Of a stretch of 64,000 nucleotides of DNA, positions 9,093 to 18,523 are shown in pieces. The stretch is from contig SZYB01000002.1 of assembly GCA_030263285.1 (NCBI GenBank), positions 62,001 to 126,000 of the forward strand. Direction: 5' to 3'. The first letter of the stretch is position 1. Every line of letters begins with the position of its first letter. Position numbers and translations under genes: made by a program. The notes under the pieces are model-generated. The model worked only from the letters and a program-made list of their open reading frames with translations, was not told the DNA's origin and did no database searches. Source of the DNA: Bergeyella sp. (lineage in GTDB: Bacteria; Bacteroidota; Bacteroidia; Flavobacteriales; Weeksellaceae).

Positions 9093-10625
9093 CTAGACAC
9101 TCCAATAAGTTCTGTCTAGGCTTCTGTATTGTATTGCTTCTGCAATATGCGCAGAAGTAACACGTTCTGCACTCTCCATATCCGCAATAGTTCTTCCTAC
9201 CTTAAGAATTCTGTCGTAGGCCCTTGCAGAGAGGCTGAGTCTTTCCATAGCGGTTCTCAAAAGGTTTGAGGAAATTTCGTCTAAGACACAATATTTTTCT
9301 ATTTCTTTTCTTCCCATTTGTGCATTATAGTGTATGGGCAAATCTGAAAATCGTTCTTCCTGTATTTTTCTAGCTCGCAAAACCCGTGCTCGTATTTCCG
9401 CACTCCGCTCCGCTTTTGAGGTATCAGTAAGATGTTTAAACTCCACTTTGGGAACCTCTATATGGATATCTATCCTATCGATAAGAGGACCAGAGAGCTT
9501 ACTGAGATATTTCTGCATTTCTGCCGGACTGGAGGTATTGTTAGGATCATCGGGAAAGTAACCACTAGGACTGGGGTTCATACTGGCCACCAACATAAAA
9601 CTAGCAGGATAATTTACTGTAAAACGGGCTCTGGAAATAGTTACATTTCTGTCTTCTAGAGGCTGTCTCATGACCTCCAGTACGGTACGTTTGAATTCTG
9701 GCATTTCATCCAAAAATAAAACCCCATTATGCGCCAGAGAAATTTCCCCCGGCTGAGGAAAAGTACCTCCTCCTACCAGTGCCACATCAGAGATGGTATG
9801 GTGTGGCGCTCTATAAGGTCTATGCGTAATGAGCGAAGTGCCCGCATCTATTTTTCCTGCTACAGAATGAATCTTGGTGGTCTCCAACGCTTCCTTTAAG
9901 GATAATACAGGAAGAATACTGGGCAATCTTTTCGCCAACATGGTTTTGCCACTTCCGGGAGGTCCGATGAGAATGATATTATGCCCTCCTGCAGCGGCAA
10001 CCTCTAACGCTCTTTTAGCCGAATCCTGGCCTTTCACCTCAGAAAAATCTACGGGAAAATCATAGGCTTTTTTTTCAAAAACTTCAGAAATATCAATCAC
10101 CGTTTTTTCCAACGGAACCTTCCGGTCAAAAAACTCAATCACCTGCCGAATATGAGAAATACCGTACACCTCCAAACCTTCTACAATAGCCGCTTCTTTG
10201 GCATTCTGTTCTGGGAGAATAATCCCACAAAATCCTTGTTCCTTTGCCTCAATGGCGATGGGAAGCACACCTTTTAGGGGCTGAAGACCGCCATCCAAAG
10301 AAAGTTCCCCCATAATAAGGTAGTACTCTATATTCTCTGCCTGTATTTGTCCTGAGGCGGCTAAAATACCAACCGCAATGCTCAAATCATAGGACGACCC
10401 CTCCTTACGGAGATCGGCAGGCGCCATATTTATGGTAATTCTTTTGCCCGGAAGCTTATATCCGGAATTCTTAAGAGCCGCCGAAATCCTATGACCTCCC
10501 TCTTTTATCGCATTGTCTGGAAGACCTACCAAATAATACCCCACGCCCATATCCACATTGACCTCCACGGTAATAATTTTGGCCGACACCCCCTGTACGG
10601 CTCCTCCATAAGTTTTTACAAGCAT
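9093..10625 (-). CDS. YifB/ComM family Mg-chelatase-like AAA+ ATPase
   Basis: A 510-residue cytoplasmic AAA+ protein of the YifB/ComM family. In naturally transformable bacteria ComM is a hexameric helicase that extends heteroduplex during transformation; its role here is inferred only from family. An N-terminal S5/Lon-type domain (residues 1-170, starting MLVKTYGGAVQGV) is followed by the ATPase, with Walker A GPPGSGKT at residues 221-228, Walker B VLFLDEMPEF and the sensor segment ARFTVNYPASFMLVASMNP. The C-terminal Mg-chelatase domain (LSARAYDRILKVGRTIADM) is complete. The mannose-1-phosphate guanylyltransferase gene ends 19 bp upstream on the same strand. Confidence 0.94.
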   Translation of the reverse strand: MLVKTYGGAVQGVSAKIITVEVNVDMGVGYYLVGLPDNAIKEGGHRISAALKNSGYKLPGKRITINMAPADLRKEGSSYDLSIAVGILAASGQIQAENIEYYLIMGELSLDGGLQPLKGVLPIAIEAKEQGFCGIILPEQNAKEAAIVEGLEVYGISHIRQVIEFFDRKVPLEKTVIDISEVFEKKAYDFPVDFSEVKGQDSAKRALEVAAAGGHNIILIGPPGSGKTMLAKRLPSILPVLSLKEALETTKIHSVAGKIDAGTSLITHRPYRAPHHTISDVALVGGGTFPQPGEISLAHNGVLFLDEMPEFKRTVLEVMRQPLEDRNVTISRARFTVNYPASFMLVASMNPSPSGYFPDDPNNTSSPAEMQKYLSKLSGPLIDRIDIHIEVPKVEFKHLTDTSKAERSAEIRARVLRARKIQEERFSDLPIHYNAQMGRKEIEKYCVLDEISSNLLRTAMERLSLSARAYDRILKVGRTIADMESAERVTSAHIAEAIQYRSLDRTYWSV

Positions 10626-10644
10626 AAACAGCGTGATTACGGTT

Positions 10645-11730
10645 TTACAGAAATTTATTTCCCTTTTTTAATTTTTTCAGATCGTTAATGTATTTTTTGA
10701 TGAGCTGGTCATTCTCCCTCGGACAAATAAGTAATGCTTTGTCTGTATCTACCACTATATAATCCTCCATTCCGTCTATAATAGCTGCTTTATTTTTATT
10801 CTTCACACAAATAATATTATTACCAGAATTGTAAGTAAGAATATTTCTGGAATTTATGGCATTATTGTCTTCATTTTTATCTGCATTTTCATAAACACTT
10901 GTCCAGGTTCCCAAATCACTCCATCCCAAATCTGCCGGGATTACATAGACATTATCTGCTTTTTCTAATATGGCATGGTCTATGGAGACCTTAGTGAGTT
11001 TTGGATAAATGAGTTCTATGCAATTTTTCTCTTTACCATTATTAAATTCGCAAGACGAAAATTGCTGAACCATCTCCGGAAGATATTTCTGATAAGATGT
11101 TAAGATAACTTTTACATTCCAGAGAAAGATCCCCGCATTCCAGAGAAAATCTCCACTTTCTATAAAACTTTTGGCCAGCTCTACACTGGGTTTTTCAGTG
11201 AATGTTTTTACTTTGTAATATCCACTGTCTCCACTTGGCAGATATTGTATGTATCCATACCCCGTATCTGGTCTTGAAGGAGAAATCCCGAGTGTAATGA
11301 GATATTCATGAGAAGCAGCAAGCGCAAACCCCAATTCTGCTTTTTCTAAGAAACGTGCCTCGTTAAGGATAAGGTGATCAGCGGGCAACACAATGATGTT
11401 GGCAGAGGGATTCTGCAGAGCAATTTTATATATCATATAAAGATTACAGGCAGCAGTATTCTTGATCATAGGTTCTCCCACAATATTGTATTCCGGAACG
11501 TTGGGGAGTTGAGCTCTGCACAACTCGGTATATTCTTTATTGGTAATTACAAAGATATTCTCATCGGGTATAATTGAGGAAATACGCCCATACGTCTGCT
11601 GAATCATGGTTCGTCCCGTTCCTAAAATGTCCTGAAACTGTTTGGGAAACTTATGTGTACTCAGAGGCCAAAACCTGCTACCTATCCCCCCTGCCATTAT
11701 AACACAGTAATTATTGCTTCTTTTTATCAT
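10645..11730 (-). CDS. manC: Mannose-1-phosphate guanylyltransferase
   Basis: Makes GDP-mannose from mannose 1-phosphate and GTP for surface polysaccharides and protein glycosylation. The nucleotide-binding start MAGGIGSRFWPLST, the FTEKPS motif and the SIDHAILEKADNVYVIPADLGWSDLGTW block are those of the GMP-type nucleotidyltransferases. At 361 residues it matches the stand-alone enzyme and lacks the fused isomerase domain of long ManC proteins. Its ATG overlaps the stop of the SprT-like gene by 4 bp (ATGA), so the two are translationally coupled. YifB follows downstream. Confidence 0.92.
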   Translation of the reverse strand: MIKRSNNYCVIMAGGIGSRFWPLSTHKFPKQFQDILGTGRTMIQQTYGRISSIIPDENIFVITNKEYTELCRAQLPNVPEYNIVGEPMIKNTAACNLYMIYKIALQNPSANIIVLPADHLILNEARFLEKAELGFALAASHEYLITLGISPSRPDTGYGYIQYLPSGDSGYYKVKTFTEKPSVELAKSFIESGDFLWNAGIFLWNVKVILTSYQKYLPEMVQQFSSCEFNNGKEKNCIELIYPKLTKVSIDHAILEKADNVYVIPADLGWSDLGTWTSVYENADKNEDNNAINSRNILTYNSGNNIICVKNKNKAAIIDGMEDYIVVDTDKALLICPRENDQLIKKYINDLKKLKKGNKFL

Positions 11731-12320
11731 TGCATTAGTCTTTTCACTTTTACCGAAGGACTGAAAATATAAGATCGTCCTGTTCTAAGACTTCTGCAAA
11801 GATAGTTTTTTCTCAACCTTCTCAGATATCTGTAAGATTGCTCCTTGTACACGAAAGTATCGTTGATCATGAGCTCTTCTATAAAAAATTCATCTCCTTT
11901 TTTCTTCTTGGGATAGAAATAGGAAACCAAAGTACTAGCACTCATAAAGTTAGCTTTAGGCGCTAAGGAAAATTGATGCAGAATAGAGCGCAAATCTTCC
12001 GGATACACCTCCATGCTTTCCCCGATCATTTGTGAGAATAATGCTTTCCATTCTTTTCCGTGCGGAGCAATGCTTCTTCCGTGTTTTTCAAAAGCGAGAA
12101 GATGAGCCAACTCGTGTGTAAAAACAAAGAAGAAAAGATAGGGAGAAAGATTTCCATTAATACTTATGGCGTGGCTTCCGTCGGGGTTCTTCCTGTAATC
12201 TCCAAGCTTGGTTTGTCTTTCTCTTGAAACATGTATATGTATTCTGTATTCCCCAAACCATAATTTCAGATAAGAAAAAGAGGGGGCGGGCAAATATTTT
12301 TCCAAAGAACTGATGGACAT
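11727..12320 (-). CDS. SprT-like zinc metalloprotease-domain protein
   Basis: A 197-residue protein with a SprT-like domain. THELAHLLAFEKHGRS supplies HExxH (His69, Glu70, His73), followed by a conserved APHGKEWKALF histidine, which are the zinc ligands of this fold. Eukaryotic members (Spartan) degrade DNA-protein crosslinks; the bacterial function is not established. The C-terminal zinc-ribbon cysteines of larger SprT proteins are not evident; the last 60 residues are basic and tyrosine-rich. It is the first gene of a probable unit with manC and yifB, divergent from the GH3-family gene. Confidence 0.87.
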   Translation of the reverse strand: MSISSLEKYLPAPSFSYLKLWFGEYRIHIHVSRERQTKLGDYRKNPDGSHAISINGNLSPYLFFFVFTHELAHLLAFEKHGRSIAPHGKEWKALFSQMIGESMEVYPEDLRSILHQFSLAPKANFMSASTLVSYFYPKKKKGDEFFIEELMINDTFVYKEQSYRYLRRLRKNYLCRSLRTGRSYIFSPSVKVKRLMQ

Positions 12321-12380
12321 TATAGATAATTCGTAAACTGAACAAACTCAAGAAGCATCTTTTCTGGAAAGTAAAATTGT

Positions 12381-12388
12381 TATATTTG
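12381..12388 (+). promoter_or_regulatory. -7 box of the GH3-family gene
   Basis: TATATTTG matches the Bacteroidota -7 consensus TAnnTTTG exactly and ends only 8 bp before the ATG at 12397, implying a nearly leaderless transcript. No clear TTG -33 element is present at the expected distance. Confidence 0.5.
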
Positions 12389-12396
12389 TTCAATCA

Positions 12397-13917
12397 ATGG
12401 CAACAAGATCAATATTCAACTCTGTGGTCAACTGGTTTATAAAAGACAGGATAGACCGCATAGGCAATTTCTTAAAAGAACCTATAGAGACCCAAAACTC
12501 TGTCTTGTTTTCCTTACTCGAAAAATCCAAACATACCGTCTACGGAAGGAAACACGGGTTCAAAGATATCGATAATCTTTCAGACTTTCAATCTCAGGTA
12601 CCTATTGTACGATACGAAGATTTTGAGCCTTATATAGAGAGAACCAGAAGAGGAGAGCCCAATGTAATATGGAACGGAAAAATAAAACAATTCGCAAAAT
12701 CTTCCGGAACTACTAATGCTAAAAGCAAATACATCCCCATTACAGAAGAATCACTTAGGGACTGTCACTTTAGAGCAGGGAAAGATCTCATCTCCATATA
12801 CTGCAATAACCATCCTAAAAATCAGCTATTCTCAAACAAAAACTTACGACTGGGAGGAAGTGCCGAACTGTACGAAAATTATAATACAAAGTATGGGGAT
12901 CTCTCTGCTATTCTTATCGACAACCTTCCCTTCTGGATAGAGATCACCACCACTCCAAGCAAAAAAACTTCCCTTATGACCGAGTGGGAAGCAAAGATAA
13001 AGGCGATAGTAGCTCAGGTAAAAAAAGAAAATGTAGGCAGCATATCCGGAGTTCCCAGCTGGATGCTTATCCTTCTAAAGAAAATTCTGGAAGAATCAAA
13101 TAAAAGTACCATTGCAGAAATTTGGTCCCAGCTGGAAGTTTTTTTCCATGGGGGGATCAGTTTCAAACCTTACAAAGAAGAATACAGAAAAATAATAGGA
13201 AAAGAAATCAATTTTTATGAGATTTATAACGCATCAGAAGGCTTTTTTGCCATGCAAGACCGTTGTAGATCTGATGAACTCTTGCTTATGCTGGATTACG
13301 GCATTTTTTATGAATTTATAAAGCTGCAGGATTTAGATAAAGAATTTCCCAGGGCGTATACTTTAGGAGAAGTAGAACCTGGAGAAAATTATGCTGTGGT
13401 AATCTCCAGTAACGGGGGGTTATGGCGGTACCTTTTGGGCGATACGATATATTTCACCTCTATCGCTCCTCACAGACTGAAAATTTCTGGCAGAACCAAA
13501 CACTTCATCAATACCTTTGGGGAAGAGCTTATGATAGACAACGTAGAAAAAGCGCTGGAAAAGGCCTGCAAAGCAACACAGGCAGTAGTAAGAGAATATA
13601 CTGGAGCTCCTATTTTTATGAGTTCATCTTCTCAGGGAGGACACGAGTGGCTCATTGAATTTTCAAAAAAACCAAAAAAAATAGAAGACTTTAACACAAT
13701 TTTTGACGAGGAGCTACAAAAAGTAAACTCTGATTACGAAGCCAAGAGATACAAAGATATAACACTAAAAAAACCCGTAATACACGTGGGAAAAGACCGT
13801 GTTTTTTATGTATGGATGTCTCAAAGAGGAAAGCTGGGAGGTCAGAATAAAGTACCGAGACTCAGTAATACCCGAGAATACATAGAGCCTTTACTTTCTC
13901 TCAACCAAAAGTTATAA
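12397..13917 (+). CDS. GH3 auxin-responsive promoter family protein (acyl-adenylating enzyme fold)
   Basis: A 506-residue member of the GH3 family. In plants, GH3 enzymes adenylate hormone carboxylates and join them to amino acids; bacterial members are common in Bacteroidota with unknown substrates. Motifs visible are the ATP-binding FAKSSGTTNAKSKYIP near residue 105, the GSISGVPSWMLILL segment, EIYNASEGFFAMQ, and the RYLLGDTIYFTS/ISGRTKHFINTFGEELM hinge near residues 345-375. It is complete and has its own -7 box. It runs convergently into rodA with a 4-bp gap, so it is not part of the cell-shape operon. Confidence 0.9.
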   Translation: MATRSIFNSVVNWFIKDRIDRIGNFLKEPIETQNSVLFSLLEKSKHTVYGRKHGFKDIDNLSDFQSQVPIVRYEDFEPYIERTRRGEPNVIWNGKIKQFAKSSGTTNAKSKYIPITEESLRDCHFRAGKDLISIYCNNHPKNQLFSNKNLRLGGSAELYENYNTKYGDLSAILIDNLPFWIEITTTPSKKTSLMTEWEAKIKAIVAQVKKENVGSISGVPSWMLILLKKILEESNKSTIAEIWSQLEVFFHGGISFKPYKEEYRKIIGKEINFYEIYNASEGFFAMQDRCRSDELLLMLDYGIFYEFIKLQDLDKEFPRAYTLGEVEPGENYAVVISSNGGLWRYLLGDTIYFTSIAPHRLKISGRTKHFINTFGEELMIDNVEKALEKACKATQAVVREYTGAPIFMSSSSQGGHEWLIEFSKKPKKIEDFNTIFDEELQKVNSDYEAKRYKDITLKKPVIHVGKDRVFYVWMSQRGKLGGQNKVPRLSNTREYIEPLLSLNQKL

Positions 13918-13921
13918 AAAT

Positions 13922-15166
13922 CTAGATTAGGCTATCTTTGTCCAAAGAGTCCAATTTAAAAAACACGGCAGCCATGAGAGAGAAAGCCAAAAGAGAGCTT
14001 CCCCCATAGCTGAAATAGGGCAAAGGAATCCCCACTGTAGGAAAGAGTCCCATGACCATCCCTATATTAATCACAAAGTGAACAAACAAAACAGAGGCAA
14101 AAGAATAACCAAAAACTCTATTGAAAATAAATTTTTGCCTTTCGGCCAAATAATAAATCCTACCTATAAAAAGAGTATAGCCCACAATAAGCAGAGAGCT
14201 GCCCAAAAAACCCCACTCTTCTCCCACTGTACAGAAAATATAATCGGTTTGTTGCTCGGGAACAAACTTCCCCCTGGTTACGGAACCTTCCATAAAACCC
14301 TTGCCTAAAAAGCCACCGGAACCTATTGCTGTTTTCGAATAAAGCAAATTATATCCGGATGTATCCCGGAACTCACGTTCTCCCTTTATAAGAACTTCAA
14401 TTCTCTGCTTTTGATGTCTGGGAAGTTTTTTGTAGATCATAGGGGTGAGATACGACAATGAGACAAGTACCAATACCACCCCTGCGGCGGCAGAAATCAC
14501 CCCTAAATTCTTGCTAATTTTCTTTACATTGAAAAAAAGGTAAAGTAAAAAAAATAGGGCGAGGGGAAGAATGATATAGTACTTGGAGAGTCCGTAAATC
14601 TCCAAGAAGATGGAGACGAGAAAAACCCCGCCCAAAATACCGGTTATCACAAAAAACCACCCACTCAATCCCTCTCTGTAAAGGACAATAAAAAAAGAAA
14701 AAAATACCAGTAGAGAGCCTGCATCCGGAATCATAAGTACCACTGCTGCAGGAAAAGAAACAATAAGTACAGAAGTAAACAGTGTTTTTTTGTTCTTCAG
14801 ATCAAAATCTGCTCTGGAAGCATAGCTCGCAAGCATAAGAGCCGTAGAAGCCTTTGCAAACTCTACAGGCTGCATATTGAAGGAACCAAACTTGTACCAA
14901 TTTTTTTGGCCTAAAATCTCCTTGCCAAAAGGAAACAAGCCTATCAAGAGCAACATGCCTACGGCGTAAAATATTATGGCAAAATTTTCATAAACAGTGC
15001 CACTGCCAACAAACACAACGGCACCCCCCAAAAGGGAAATGATAAAAAACAAAAGTTGCTTCTCCCCTAGGTTCACATTCACACTATAGATATTCGCAAT
15101 GGCAAATACACACAATAGAAGATACAAACCCAGCCCAAATTTATCAATTCTCTGCAGTGTTCCCAT
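13922..15166 (-). CDS. rodA: Peptidoglycan polymerase RodA (SEDS family)
   Basis: Polytopic SEDS glycosyltransferase of the elongasome that polymerises lipid II with its partner PBP2. The 414 residues form about ten membrane helices. Family marks include QPVEFAKASTALMLASY, the region SKTAIGSGGFLGKGFMEGS, the QQTDYIFCTVGEEWGFLG motif, and PTVGIPLPYFSYGGSSL near the C-terminus. It is the last gene of the mreB-mreC-mreD-mrdA-rodA operon, 57 bp after mrdA. The closing helix ends with a lysine/aspartate tail (KLDSLDKDSLI). Confidence 0.95.
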   Translation of the reverse strand: MGTLQRIDKFGLGLYLLLCVFAIANIYSVNVNLGEKQLLFFIISLLGGAVVFVGSGTVYENFAIIFYAVGMLLLIGLFPFGKEILGQKNWYKFGSFNMQPVEFAKASTALMLASYASRADFDLKNKKTLFTSVLIVSFPAAVVLMIPDAGSLLVFFSFFIVLYREGLSGWFFVITGILGGVFLVSIFLEIYGLSKYYIILPLALFFLLYLFFNVKKISKNLGVISAAAGVVLVLVSLSYLTPMIYKKLPRHQKQRIEVLIKGEREFRDTSGYNLLYSKTAIGSGGFLGKGFMEGSVTRGKFVPEQQTDYIFCTVGEEWGFLGSSLLIVGYTLFIGRIYYLAERQKFIFNRVFGYSFASVLFVHFVINIGMVMGLFPTVGIPLPYFSYGGSSLLAFSLMAAVFFKLDSLDKDSLI

Positions 15167-15223
15167 ACATACACAAAAACATCAAATACGGTACAATTAA
15201 TTAAAAAATAAACTACGGCAAAA

Positions 15224-17119
15224 TTACTTAACATTATTGCTATCATCCTTTACTCGACTTCCCAGGTCTGTCCCTTTCATTTTTTCCATCCATTGCCTCT
15301 TGTATTCGGGCATAAAACTCGCTTGTACCATTTTCTGGTAGAGATGCTGTCTTTTTATACTGCCCGTAATGTATTTTTCTGCTACCAGCGTGGAGGCAGG
15401 CCCTGCCCATGTAGCCCCAAATCCCGCATGCTCCATCACTGCCACCACCACTATTTTAGGGTTTTCTGCTGGGGCAATGAGTCCAAAAATAGAGTTATCT
15501 CTCCCTTGGGGCACTTGTGCTGTTCCCGTTTTGGCAAGTTGAGTAAAATCTTTGGATTTCAAGCTCTTGGCAGTACCCTGTAATACGACGGCTTCCATAC
15601 CGCGTACTACGGGATCATAATATTTTTCGTCTACTTTAGCTCTCTTCTTTTTCTGAAATCTTGGATCCGGATTGGGCTTTCCATCTATAGACTTTACAAT
15701 ATGTGGAGTATAATACCATCCTTTATTTGCAATGACCGCCAAAAAATTAGCCATCTGTAATGGGGTAAGAAGTACGTCCCCCTGTCCCATTCCATTAAAA
15801 ATGGGCCCCTGCATCGCATCCCAATTTTTAGTTTTAAAAACCCTTTCATAAAAAGCCCCATCGGGAATGCTACCCTTGACCCCCACCGCTAAATCATTAT
15901 TCAAGAAAACTCCCAAACCAAAACTATTCATAATTTCTTTCCATTCGTCAATCCCCTTGGATGGATTTCCCGGATATTTATTGACAATAGCTAAAAATGC
16001 AAAAGAAAAATAACAATTACTCGATACCTGCAAGGACGGTATAAGCGACCATGAACCGCCGTGACCTTTTATTTTCAGTCCTTTATAATTAAAACTCCCT
16101 CCACTGCAGGGATATACCGTATTTTCATCCAAAACCCCCATCTGCATTCCCGCCAAAGCAGTGAGAAGCTTAAATACAGACCCCGGAGGATAGGCCGCCT
16201 GAATCGACCTGTCAAAAGTAGGTCTATTAAATAAGTCTTTCTGTAAAGTGAGAATGTTTTGTGTTTTTTCAGGACCCGCAAAGAGATTGGGATCTACATC
16301 AGGACCCGTAGCCAATACAAGTATCTCTCCTGTTTTGGGGTCCAGTGCCACTATCGCACCTCTCTTGTTTACAAGTAACGTTTCTGCCAACTTCTGCAAA
16401 TCGTAATCTATCGTCAACTTTATATCCTTACCAGAAACCTCTTCTTTATCCAGACTTCCGTTTTTATAAGGACCTATGCTGTTAAGCTTTATACCTTTTT
16501 GGATATATCTTACCCCTTTAAATCCTCTCAAGACTTTCTCATAAGACCTCTCTACACCAGATTTGCCAATATTGTCCCCCGGAAGATAATATAAAGAATC
16601 TTTTTTGATTTCCGTATTATTCACCTCATTGGTGTACCCCAATAAATTTCCGGAAGTACTCACTTCATATTTTCTCTGAGGACGAGACATCACCTCAAAA
16701 GCGGGAAACCTAAACAAAATCTCCTGAATCCTGGCTATTTCTTCACGGCTGATATTTTTGGAAAAAGTAAAAGGCCTGAACCGTGAAAAATACTTCTCTT
16801 TCCTAATATTTTTTATTCTTGAAATAAATTCTTCTGGACTTATCCTGAGTAAATTGCAAAAGGCCAAAGTATCAAAATCTGCCCCCATAGAGGCCTCTGT
16901 ATAAACAAGTTCATAGGAAGGCTCATTGCTTACTAAAATTTTACCATTTCTATCGTAAATAATCCCTCTTTGCGGAATAATATACTCCGCTTTTATGGAA
17001 GTATTGACAGCATTAAGTGCATAATTCTCGGTAAAAAGCTGGAGAAATGCCAGCCTCGTAATAAAAATAAATGCAACAAAAACAAGAACTAGCACAAGAC
17101 TAATATATCTCTGTTTCAC
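15224..17119 (-). CDS. mrdA: Penicillin-binding protein 2 (transpeptidase)
   Basis: Class B PBP2 that crosslinks peptidoglycan during cell elongation. One N-terminal membrane helix (residues 5-28) is followed by the dimerisation domain with RGIIYDRNGKIL and then the transpeptidase domain. Its active-site motifs are intact: SVFK gives the nucleophile Ser314 and Lys317, SSNCYF provides the SxN motif, and KTGTAQ contains Lys530. The 631-residue length is usual. Its ATG overlaps the mreD stop by 4 bp. The tail after the KTG domain (residues 590-631) is charged and rich in lysine and aspartate. Confidence 0.95.
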   Translation of the reverse strand: MKQRYISLVLVLVFVAFIFITRLAFLQLFTENYALNAVNTSIKAEYIIPQRGIIYDRNGKILVSNEPSYELVYTEASMGADFDTLAFCNLLRISPEEFISRIKNIRKEKYFSRFRPFTFSKNISREEIARIQEILFRFPAFEVMSRPQRKYEVSTSGNLLGYTNEVNNTEIKKDSLYYLPGDNIGKSGVERSYEKVLRGFKGVRYIQKGIKLNSIGPYKNGSLDKEEVSGKDIKLTIDYDLQKLAETLLVNKRGAIVALDPKTGEILVLATGPDVDPNLFAGPEKTQNILTLQKDLFNRPTFDRSIQAAYPPGSVFKLLTALAGMQMGVLDENTVYPCSGGSFNYKGLKIKGHGGSWSLIPSLQVSSNCYFSFAFLAIVNKYPGNPSKGIDEWKEIMNSFGLGVFLNNDLAVGVKGSIPDGAFYERVFKTKNWDAMQGPIFNGMGQGDVLLTPLQMANFLAVIANKGWYYTPHIVKSIDGKPNPDPRFQKKKRAKVDEKYYDPVVRGMEAVVLQGTAKSLKSKDFTQLAKTGTAQVPQGRDNSIFGLIAPAENPKIVVVAVMEHAGFGATWAGPASTLVAEKYITGSIKRQHLYQKMVQASFMPEYKRQWMEKMKGTDLGSRVKDDSNNVK

Positions 17120-17619
17120 GTGTTTTGTTTTATTCTAAAAGCAATTGCGTAAAGCAAAATAAAAATAAAAGAGATACTGCTTGAGACCGATACATTGAAT
17201 AGAATCTCAAAAAATCTGCTCAGTTTAAAAAACTCCAAATACATCACAATAAGCTGGTGTAGGAAAATAGTAAAAAAAATATAAGCCCAAAACTGTGACG
17301 GCTGTAGGTCATGAAAAGAAAAAAAATCTTGGGTATCGGTAGAAGTACAAAATATAAGAGTCCTAAAATAGGCAACAGCAGTAGTAGCAAAAGAATTGAT
17401 TCCCCACGTACCTTGATATATATCAATGAGAAGTCCTAAAATAAAACTCAATGTGAGAAAAGCGTATTTATTGGCATAAAACCTATAAAACATGACAAAA
17501 AGAGGATACATCACGGGGGTATATCTGCCGAAGATAAGAAGTCTGTTAAGCACAAATACTTGAAAAGAAGCAAGCAACAAAATCATAAAAATATCCGATA
17601 AAAAATTCCTACTGATCAT
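17116..17619 (-). CDS. mreD: Rod shape-determining protein MreD
   Basis: Small 167-residue inner-membrane protein of the elongasome with about five hydrophobic helices. It keeps the family's GLLIDIYQGTWGINSFATTAVAYFRTLIF segment in the middle (given by its ends: GLLIDIYQG and YFRTLIF). Sequence conservation in MreD is low, so the assignment rests on this motif, the size, the helices and its place between mreC and mrdA. The start overlaps the mreC stop by 11 bp and the stop overlaps the mrdA start by 4 bp. Confidence 0.9.
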   Translation of the reverse strand: MISRNFLSDIFMILLLASFQVFVLNRLLIFGRYTPVMYPLFVMFYRFYANKYAFLTLSFILGLLIDIYQGTWGINSFATTAVAYFRTLIFCTSTDTQDFFSFHDLQPSQFWAYIFFTIFLHQLIVMYLEFFKLSRFFEILFNVSVSSSISFIFILLYAIAFRIKQNT

Positions 17620-18472
17620 CTTTTTTCTGCTCTATTTTTAATAGACCTTGTATTCTCTCCAACTCCTCGTTATTTACTCGGGTTACTATATAAACTTTGG
17701 AGAGTTTTCCCATCTTTTCTTTAAGCTCTACAGAAATATCTAAAAATCCCGTTTTATCATTTACCTCATATCCTGCCACGGTACCAATTATTGTGCCCTT
17801 AGGAAAAACATCGGATTTCCCTCCCGTAATCACTGTATCCCCTATCTTAACGGAAACATATTTGGGTATGTCAGACAGATTCATAATACGGGTATCTTGT
17901 CCATTCCAGACGAGAGTACCAAAATAACCGGACTTTTTTAGCGATGCGTTGATTTTTATATTTTTTGTACTAAGGATAGATTGCGCCAATGAATAATGAT
18001 CTGTTGTGTTAATGACAATCCCAGCAATACCTTCTGGAGAAATTACTCCCATTCCAGAAATGACGCCTTCTTTTTTGCCTTTGTTGATGACGATATGATT
18101 ATTATTTCTGTTGATAGAATTATTAATAATATCTCCCTCTATGAAGGTATAATAGGGAGTTTGAAAAACATCTATGCTGTCTTTATTTTCTTGAGATGCA
18201 ACTCCATCTCCATTCTTGTCTTTTTTATACAAAGACTGCATAAGTTCTATATTTTGTTTTACCAAGCTCTCATTTGTCTGCTCAAGTCTGAAGTAACTCT
18301 CCCATGAGCTGATGTATTTATCAACGGTAAAATCGAACAACCTTATTTGAGAAACAAGAAATGATTTTTGTAGGTAATTTGAGGAAAAAATAAGGAAAAC
18401 AGAGACTATTTGTAAGGAAACAAAAAAGAGGAAAAACCCCCGCTTTGCAAAAAACCTCAACAAAAAACCCAT
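17609..18472 (-). CDS. mreC: Rod shape-determining protein MreC
   Basis: Periplasmic scaffold of the elongasome that activates PBP2/RodA. It is 287 residues long with an N-terminal membrane helix (FFLFFVSLQIVSVFLIF), a coiled-coil stretch at about residues 50-80 (WESYFRLEQTNESLVKQ) and the beta-rich MreC core with GVISGMGVISPEGIAGIV and FPKGTIIGTVAGYE. It lies between mreB and mreD, 51 bp after the mreB stop. Confidence 0.93.
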   Translation of the reverse strand: MGFLLRFFAKRGFFLFFVSLQIVSVFLIFSSNYLQKSFLVSQIRLFDFTVDKYISSWESYFRLEQTNESLVKQNIELMQSLYKKDKNGDGVASQENKDSIDVFQTPYYTFIEGDIINNSINRNNNHIVINKGKKEGVISGMGVISPEGIAGIVINTTDHYSLAQSILSTKNIKINASLKKSGYFGTLVWNGQDTRIMNLSDIPKYVSVKIGDTVITGGKSDVFPKGTIIGTVAGYEVNDKTGFLDISVELKEKMGKLSKVYIVTRVNNEELERIQGLLKIEQKKDDQ

Positions 18473-18523
18473 GAACCCGAACGTATAGATTAGATAGACG
18501 CAAATACCACTAATAAAGAAATA